From assembly GCA_017410325.1 (NCBI GenBank), contig JAFQRA010000019.1:50519-114518 (forward strand): a stretch of DNA of 64,000 bases. Reading direction: 5' to 3'. Origin of the DNA: Clostridia bacterium (GTDB lineage Bacteria; Bacillota; Clostridia; Oscillospirales; Acutalibacteraceae). The translations under genes were made by a program, and so were the position numbers. Below are positions 60,728-64,000 of the stretch, in pieces (within the stretch, counting starts at the first letter, position 1; every line of letters begins with the position of its first letter). The notes beneath the pieces were generated by a model. It made no database searches. It worked only from the letters and a program-made list of their open reading frames with translations, and had not been told where the DNA came from.

Positions 60728-62809
60728 TCAGAACAGGTGGTACTTAACAACGATACCGGCAAATACGATTGAAACAACCGAAAGGAGCTTGATAAGGATA
60801 TTGATGGACGGGCCCGACGTATCCTTGAACGGGTCGCCTATAGTATCGCCTACAACTGCCGCCTTATGAGCATCACTGCCCTTTCCGCCGAGAATGCCTG
60901 TTTCAATGTATTTCTTTGCGTTATCCCACGCACCGCCCGCATTGGACATAAATACAGCCATAAGGAAGCCCGTAGCAGTTGCACCGGCAAGCATACCTAT
61001 AACGCCGTTATAGCCCAGAACAAGACCTACAATAACGGGAGCGGCAACCGCAACGATTGTGGGAAGAATCATTTCCTTAAGGCTTGCCTTTGCACAAAGG
61101 TCTACGCAGGAGGCATAATCAGCCTCGCCCGTACCGTCAAGAAGGCCTTTAATTTCCTTGAACTGTCTTCTGACTTCAACGACAACGCTGCGTGCAGCCT
61201 TGCCGACAGATTCCATTGTGAGTGCGGCAAAGATAAAGGGAAGTGCCGCGCCTATGAGAAGACCCGTAAGTACAGTCGGATTCATAAGGCTCATATCAAT
61301 CTGAATATCCGCACCGCCGACCAGCTTGATTCTTTCAACATAGCTTGCAATAAGAGCAAGAGCTGTAAGAGCGGCTGAGCCGATCGCAAAGCCCTTACCG
61401 GTAGCGGCAGTCGTGTTGCCCAGAGAGTCAAGTGCATCTGTTCTCTCACGCACCTTGGGATCCATTCCCGTCATTTCAGCAATACCGCCTGCGTTATCGG
61501 CAATCGGGCCGTAGGCATCGGTTGCAAGTGTGATACCGAGGGTTGAAAGCATACCGACAGCGGCAATAGCGATACCGTAGAGGCCGTTTGCAGAGCTTGC
61601 AAAGCCGCCTGCAAAGCCGAACGCCATCATTACGCAGGCACCGACAATGATTATCGGCAGAGCGGTTGAAAGCATACCGAGGCTTATACCGCCGATTGCG
61701 ATTGTTGCAGAGCCCGTGGAAGCGGTCTGTGCCAGCTTCTTGGTGGGCTTATAAGTATCGGATGTGTAGTATTCGGTAGATGCGCCGATAAGAACACCTG
61801 CCGCAAGACCTGAAAGCATCGAGAAATAAATGCCGATGTTCTCTTTGCCGAGAATAAACCAGATTACGGGGAAAGCAAGTGCAGCAATAATAACGGCGGA
61901 AGTATTTGTACCTCTGCGAAGTGCCTTGAGAAGAGTCTTCTGCTCAGTGCTTTCCTTTGTACGTACAAGGAAGGTACAGAAAATTGAAACGATAACGCCG
62001 AGTGCCGCAATGAGAAGCGGTACAGCCATAGCCTTGATATCGCTGAAGGCAACGACACCGAGCGCTGATGCGGAGATTATAGAGCCGACGTAGGATTCAT
62101 AAAGGTCAGCGCCCATACCTGCTACGTCACCGACGTTGTCGCCGACGTTATCCGCAATAACGGCAGGGTTTCTCGGGTCATCCTCGGGAATACCTGCTTC
62201 AACCTTACCGACAAGGTCAGCACCGACATCGGCAGCCTTGGTGAAAATACCGCCACCGACACGGGCAAACAGAGCCATTGAGGAAGCACCCATACTGAAG
62301 GTGAGCATTGCCGAGGTAATATCTGCCACATCAAGCTTAAACACGTATTTGAGCAGAATAAACCAAATGGAAATATCAAGCAAGCCTAAGCCTACAACCG
62401 TAAAGCCCATAACAGAGCCTGCGGAAAAGGCAACGTTGAGACCTCTGTTGAGGCTGTTGCTGCAGGCCTGAGCAGTTCTTGCGTTTGAACGGGTTGCAAT
62501 AGTCATACCGATAAAGCCCGATAATCCCGAGAAAAATCCGCCCGTAACAAAAGCGAAGGGCACAAACCAGGTCAGTGCGCCGAAAGCTGCCATTGCAACA
62601 AGCACGGCAAACATACAGGCAAAGAAAATGCCGACAATTTTGTACTGGCGCTTGAGGTATGCCGAAGCACCCGTACGCACGAAGCCCGAAATCTGTCTCA
62701 TTCTGTCAGTGCCGGGCTCAAATCTCATTACCTTATAAGCCTTAATGCCCGCAAAGCCGAGTGCTATAAGAGCACAACCAAGCGTGGCAAAAGCCATAAT
62801 TACATCCAT
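60728..62809 (-). CDS. hppA: Membrane-bound, K+-dependent cation-pumping pyrophosphatase
   Basis: 693 residues with about 16 membrane helices. The pyrophosphate site is intact: GGGIFTKAADVGADLVGKVE, the DNVGDNVGDVAGMGADLYESY region at 220-240, and the C-terminal GDTIGDPFKDTSGPS. At the K+-determining position it has Ala468 in GNTTAATGKG rather than Lys, so it belongs to the K+-dependent class. Members pump Na+, H+ or both; which ion cannot be read with certainty. It would recover energy from the PPi of biosynthesis. Monocistronic. Confidence 0.96.
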   Translation of the reverse strand: MDVIMAFATLGCALIALGFAGIKAYKVMRFEPGTDRMRQISGFVRTGASAYLKRQYKIVGIFFACMFAVLVAMAAFGALTWFVPFAFVTGGFFSGLSGFIGMTIATRSNARTAQACSNSLNRGLNVAFSAGSVMGFTVVGLGLLDISIWFILLKYVFKLDVADITSAMLTFSMGASSMALFARVGGGIFTKAADVGADLVGKVEAGIPEDDPRNPAVIADNVGDNVGDVAGMGADLYESYVGSIISASALGVVAFSDIKAMAVPLLIAALGVIVSIFCTFLVRTKESTEQKTLLKALRRGTNTSAVIIAALAFPVIWFILGKENIGIYFSMLSGLAAGVLIGASTEYYTSDTYKPTKKLAQTASTGSATIAIGGISLGMLSTALPIIIVGACVMMAFGFAGGFASSANGLYGIAIAAVGMLSTLGITLATDAYGPIADNAGGIAEMTGMDPKVRERTDALDSLGNTTAATGKGFAIGSAALTALALIASYVERIKLVGGADIQIDMSLMNPTVLTGLLIGAALPFIFAALTMESVGKAARSVVVEVRRQFKEIKGLLDGTGEADYASCVDLCAKASLKEMILPTIVAVAAPVIVGLVLGYNGVIGMLAGATATGFLMAVFMSNAGGAWDNAKKYIETGILGGKGSDAHKAAVVGDTIGDPFKDTSGPSINILIKLLSVVSIVFAGIVVKYHLF

Positions 62810-62848
62810 TTTAAGTCATCCTTTCCGGTGTTTGCGTAAAATAAATTA

Positions 62849-64000
62849 TTAATATGCTTCAAAGCTTTGTATTGTCGCAAAGCCTCTGTGCTTTTCAATT
62901 ACAAGTTTAAGCCTTCTCGTTCTTATGTGATATTTGAACTCACAAAGGCGCTTGGTGCCGATAACGGTGTCTTCGGCAACCTTTTTCCATTTTCCTTCCT
63001 GTTCAACCCAGAGGGAAAATTCCTCTATCTGCTGACCCGTTTCAATATTTTCTTTGATTACGACGCGGTCAACGTCATAATCGTCACCCATATCAAGTAT
63101 AAGCTCGGGCTTTTTTGTATTGAAGCCCGAATGCCAGTAACCGTTTTTATCGGGCAGAGCTCGTGTGGGCGAATGAAGCTCGTCAAGCTGACAGTTACCC
63201 TGCATTGAAGACTCAAGTGCAAGATTATCCTCAAAATGAAGCGAAAGCACGGCGCCGAAGGTCATAAGAGTTTCGACATCCTTTTCATTCATCATACCGT
63301 CAGGCTGAGGAGCAAGACCCACAAGCATAGAGCCGTTTGCGCCCACTGAGCCGGCATAGATTTTTTCAAGCTTGGATAGCGGTTTGATTGACAAATCCTG
63401 CGCTTTTTTGTAAAACCAGCCGTCACGCAAGGGAATGCAGACCTCTGCGGGATAGAAGATGAATTCGTCAAACTTCTTTATTTTTTTGACACTGCCTATA
63501 TCGGGCTGAGTGTAATCGGGTGTATGTTTTGAGGGTATATATTCGCAGGTTTCTTCATCAAAAAGTCTGTAATGCGAGGGCACAACGCTCCACTCACTTA
63601 TGCGGCAGACACCCTTATCGTTACCGCACCAACGCACGTCAGGGCCGCAGTTTGTAATTGCGGCATCAGGCTGAAGACGGCGCACGAGTTTAAAATACGC
63701 CGACCAGTCGTACTGCTGTACCGTACCGTTTCTTCCCTCACCCGTTGCGCCGTCAAAGCGCACACAATAAAGCTCACCGTAATTTGTGAGAAGCTCTTCG
63801 AGAAGATTCATAAAAAATCTGTCGTATTCCTTGCCTGTACCGAAGCTGTCTTCATGCAAATCAAGCGGAGAAATACAGATACCGAACTTAAGCCCGTGCT
63901 TTGCACAAAGGCGGCTGACATCGGCAACAATGTCTCCCTCTCCGTCCATCCATTGGCAGGATCTGACTGAATAATCGGTATATTTTGTCGGCCAGAGGCA
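62849..64000 (-). CDS. Alpha-L-fucosidase, GH29 (C-terminal part, cut by window end)
   Basis: 384 codons are visible and the frame is still open at the window edge. The first visible residues (LWPTKYTDYSVRSCQW) are GH29 core, so the internal Met at 63947-63949 is not the start. DIVADVSRLCAKHGLKFGICISP and CVRFDGATGEG, the latter carrying the nucleophile Asp, confirm the family. From about 100 residues before the end there is an F5/8-like discoidin segment (IETGQQIEEFSLWVEQEGKW). It releases L-fucose from host or plant glycans. Whether it is secreted is unknown because the N-terminus is missing. Confidence 0.88.
   Translation of the reverse strand, partial: CLWPTKYTDYSVRSCQWMDGEGDIVADVSRLCAKHGLKFGICISPLDLHEDSFGTGKEYDRFFMNLLEELLTNYGELYCVRFDGATGEGRNGTVQQYDWSAYFKLVRRLQPDAAITNCGPDVRWCGNDKGVCRISEWSVVPSHYRLFDEETCEYIPSKHTPDYTQPDIGSVKKIKKFDEFIFYPAEVCIPLRDGWFYKKAQDLSIKPLSKLEKIYAGSVGANGSMLVGLAPQPDGMMNEKDVETLMTFGAVLSLHFEDNLALESSMQGNCQLDELHSPTRALPDKNGYWHSGFNTKKPELILDMGDDYDVDRVVIKENIETGQQIEEFSLWVEQEGKWKKVAEDTVIGTKRLCEFKYHIRTRRLKLVIEKHRGFATIQSFEAY

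Overview
This window reads as chromosome of an endospore-forming, anaerobic Firmicute, most likely a gut clostridium of the Ruminococcaceae/Oscillospiraceae type. The sporulation genes (spoVB/yabM-like, yabP, yabQ, cwlD), the cysteine T-box, a K+-dependent membrane pyrophosphatase, plant/host-glycan hydrolases (GH78, GH29) and short palindromic intergenic repeats all point that way. This placement is inferred from gene content, not from a marker-gene search.

Layout. 1-5.1 kb (mostly minus): a cut-off sugar isomerase/epimerase, a small membrane protein, a lipid kinase, a THUMP RNA methyltransferase, HPF, an orphan fumarase alpha subunit and an S1-domain protein. 4.3-17.1 kb (minus): a long housekeeping and sporulation run in the order recJ-relA-dtd-MBL hydrolase-hemZ-nucleoside kinase-spoVB-mazG-HU-rqcP-yabP-yabQ-divIC-S1 protein. 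Its second half matches the Bacillus yabM-yabN-yabO-yabP-yabQ-divIC-yabR order, with an HU gene added. 17.1-23.6 kb (minus): PBP1A-ruvX-vanZ-cwlD-radA and an uncharacterised protein, ended by a terminator that overlaps its last codons. 23.7-25.3 kb: a BofC-C-like protein and an alanine-type aminotransferase.

25.3-26.35 kb is an AT-rich accessory island. It holds a degenerate small-peptide/small-membrane-protein locus with a T9 frameshift, a start-less peptide ORF, a REP-like hairpin, and a regulatory region with four helically phased GTTACAAA repeats plus a perfect palindrome. 26.3-28.5 kb (plus): a TIM-barrel isomerase and an M28 peptidase with membrane segments. 28.8-35.7 kb (minus): an APH-like kinase and a rhamnoside-type catabolic cluster (GH78, unknown helical protein, aldose epimerase, class II aldolase, clan GH-A hydrolase).

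35.8-41.9 kb (plus): recA-recX-rimO-pgsA, then a cysteine T-box controlling cysE-cysS. 42.1-44.5 kb (plus): a DUF2975/XRE/large membrane protein triad with its own promoter and a candidate operator. 44.8-56.8 kb (minus): one apparently continuous polycistron, metF-metH-sialidase-like-hisZ-hisG-hisD-hisC-hisB-hisH-hisA-hisF-hisIE, joining methionine and histidine synthesis. 57.0-60.6 kb (plus): a heterodimeric ABC exporter with one degenerate ATP site. 60.7-64.0 kb (minus): membrane pyrophosphatase and a GH29 alpha-L-fucosidase cut by the window end.

I saw no tRNA or rRNA gene, CRISPR array, prophage or intact transposase. The least explained stretches are the 25.3-26.35 kb island, the sialidase-like gene inside the met-his operon, and the glycosidase cluster at 29.7-35.7 kb.
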